Positions 6,875 to 8,186 of a stretch of 8,186 nt of DNA are shown in pieces (position 1 is the first letter of the stretch; every line of letters begins with the position of its first letter). Both the position numbers and the translations under genes were made by a program. Below the pieces are notes generated by a model. The model saw only the letters and a program-made list of their open reading frames with translations. It searched no databases and was not told the DNA's origin. The stretch comes from Bacteroidota bacterium (GTDB taxonomy: Bacteria; Bacteroidota; Ignavibacteria; Ignavibacteriales; Melioribacteraceae), in contig JAKAHQ010000060.1 of assembly GCA_021814855.1 (NCBI GenBank), positions 1-8,186 of the forward strand. Direction: 5' to 3'.

Positions 6875-6880
6875 AGGGAG
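6874..6880 (+). promoter_or_regulatory. Ribosome binding site of the response regulator
   Basis: GAGGGAG ends 5 bases before the ATG at 6886 and shares its first base with the kinase stop codon. This is a near-ideal SD and supports efficient translation of the regulator from the common transcript. Confidence 0.75.
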
Positions 6881-6885
6881 AAATA

Positions 6886-8186
6886 ATGTCTGCAAAAATT
6901 TTAATAGTCGACGATGAAAAAACAATCCGCGATTCGCTTAAGATGGTTTTGGATGAAGAAGGATTTTCTACCGAGACCGCGGGCGACGGCGAAGAAGCGC
7001 TGCAAAAAATAAAGGACAATGAATTCGACGTTGTTATTACAGACATAAAAATGCCAAAGCTGGACGGCATGCAACTGCTGGAAGCCGCCTCAAAGATTTC
7101 TCCCGAAACATTTTTTATCATAATGACCGCTTACGCCTCCGTTAAAACCGCTATCGATGCGCTTCGCAACGGCGCTTATGATTACCTGGTCAAACCGGTG
7201 GAGTTTGACGACGTGATAATACGCGTTAAAAGACTTGTAGACTACAGGAAGCTTTCTCTGGAAAATAAAATGCTGCGCCAAAGAACTTCTTCCGATGCCG
7301 GATTTACAAACCTAATCGGTAAATCGGAACCGATGAAAAAGGTTTTCGATATCATTCAGCAGGTGGCGCCTACAAACAGCAACATCTTAATTATGGGAAA
7401 AAGCGGAACCGGCAAGGAATTGGTAGCTAAGGCAATTCATTACAACAGCAAAAGAAAAGACAAAATATTTTTGCCCATCAATTGCGGGGCTATTTCCGAA
7501 AACTTAATTGAGAGCGAATTGTTCGGCCATAAAAAAGGATCGTTCACCGGCGCATCGGACGATAAACAGGGACTTTTTAAAGTTGCCGACGGCGGTACGC
7601 TATTTCTTGACGAAATTGGTGAGCTCCCGTTAAACCTGCAGGTTAAACTTCTCCGCGCAATCGAGGACAGAGAATTTATTCCCGTCGGCGGAGTTAAATC
7701 CGTAAGCACGGACGTGCGCATAATTGCCGCCACAAATCAAAACCTTTTTGAAAAAACAAAGACCGGCGAATTCCGCGAGGATTTATTTTACCGGTTGAAT
7801 GTCGTCGAGATAAAGCTTCCTTCGTTAAATGAAAGGAAGGACGATATACCGCTCCTGCTCAATCACTTTATAGAAAAATACTGCAACGAGATGGGAAAGA
7901 AAATTTTAGGCGTCGATAACGAGACAATGAAAATTTTAATGACTCATGATTGGCGCGGCGGCGTGCGTGAGCTGGAAAATGTTATCGAACGCGCGGTTAT
8001 TTTTGCAGCAAATGAATATTTAACAAAAGATGATCTTGCGGAATATCTGCGCGGCGGGAACATTCCTCTCGGTTTTCCGGATTCCTTAAAAGAAGCGTTG
8101 AGCAATTTTGAACGCGAACATATTACACGAACGATAAAAAAATACGAGTACAACAAAGAAGAAGCAGCTAAAGCTTTAGAGATCGG
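6886..8186 (+). CDS. NtrC-family sigma-54-dependent response regulator (3'-truncated by window)
   Basis: The frame is open for 433 codons plus 2 bases and leaves the window, so the C-terminus is missing. The receiver domain (about 1-120) has the acidic pair Asp9-Asp10, phospho-acceptor Asp53 (VVITDIKMP), Thr81 and Lys103 (LVKP). The sigma-54 AAA+ domain (about 142-372) has Walker A GKSGTGKE (171-178), the sigma-54 contact loop as GSFTGA (218-223), Walker B TLFLDEIGE (238-246), arginine-finger region FREDLFYRLN (296-305) and sensor II GGVRELEN (358-365). The last part (about 400 onward) begins a Fis-type helix-turn-helix, cut inside KEEAAKALEI. Phosphorylation by the upstream kinase should drive oligomerisation and ATP-dependent opening of sigma-54 promoters. 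Family length is about 450 residues, so only some 15-25 residues are lost. Targets are unknown. Confidence 0.92.
   Translation, partial: MSAKILIVDDEKTIRDSLKMVLDEEGFSTETAGDGEEALQKIKDNEFDVVITDIKMPKLDGMQLLEAASKISPETFFIIMTAYASVKTAIDALRNGAYDYLVKPVEFDDVIIRVKRLVDYRKLSLENKMLRQRTSSDAGFTNLIGKSEPMKKVFDIIQQVAPTNSNILIMGKSGTGKELVAKAIHYNSKRKDKIFLPINCGAISENLIESELFGHKKGSFTGASDDKQGLFKVADGGTLFLDEIGELPLNLQVKLLRAIEDREFIPVGGVKSVSTDVRIIAATNQNLFEKTKTGEFREDLFYRLNVVEIKLPSLNERKDDIPLLLNHFIEKYCNEMGKKILGVDNETMKILMTHDWRGGVRELENVIERAVIFAANEYLTKDDLAEYLRGGNIPLGFPDSLKEALSNFEREHITRTIKKYEYNKEEAAKALEI

Overview
The window is one arm of a bacterial chromosome or contig with AT-leaning composition, tight gene packing and no RNA genes, insertion sequences or CRISPR array that I can see. 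The gene style suggests a member of the FCB group (Bacteroidota/Ignavibacteriota-like). The evidence is a DUF4140/DUF4139 (MuiA-type) envelope protein, an AT-rich weakly Shine-Dalgarno (SD) led set of sugar genes, and one possible TAnnTTTG promoter box. This placement is inference; no taxonomic marker gene is present.

Region 1 (2-2666, + strand) is a sugar-acid cassette of four consecutive genes. They are the C-terminal end of a class III (glutamate-1-semialdehyde-type) aminotransferase, a PtmA-like short-chain dehydrogenase, a KdsC-type HAD phosphatase and a NeuB-family sugar-acid synthase. The last three overlap one another, so they are probably co-translated. Together they look like part of a pathway for a nonulosonic (sialic/legionaminic-like) or related ulosonic acid for surface glycans. 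The NeuB homologue stops where the usual C-terminal SAF (antifreeze-like) domain should begin. The CMP-activating enzyme and any epimerase or acyltransferase are not in the window and may lie upstream. This is the best candidate for an undescribed system.

Region 2 (2678-3505, + strand) is a membrane fatty-acid-hydroxylase/sterol-desaturase superfamily protein, 11 bases after the synthase gene and possibly in the same transcript. An 11-bp perfect hairpin (3514-3548) separates it from the convergent next gene.

Region 3 (3556-5157, - strand) is a secreted or periplasmic MuiA-like protein with a coiled coil. It has a strong ribosome binding site and a short divergent control region (5158-5374).

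Region 4 (5375-8186, + strand) is a two-component pair 11 bases apart. The first gene is a soluble PAS histidine kinase with a helical RsbRD-like N-terminal domain. The second is an NtrC-class response regulator (receiver, sigma-54 AAA+, start of the Fis-type helix-turn-helix) that runs off the right edge. The pair should control sigma-54-dependent promoters; its targets cannot be read from this window.
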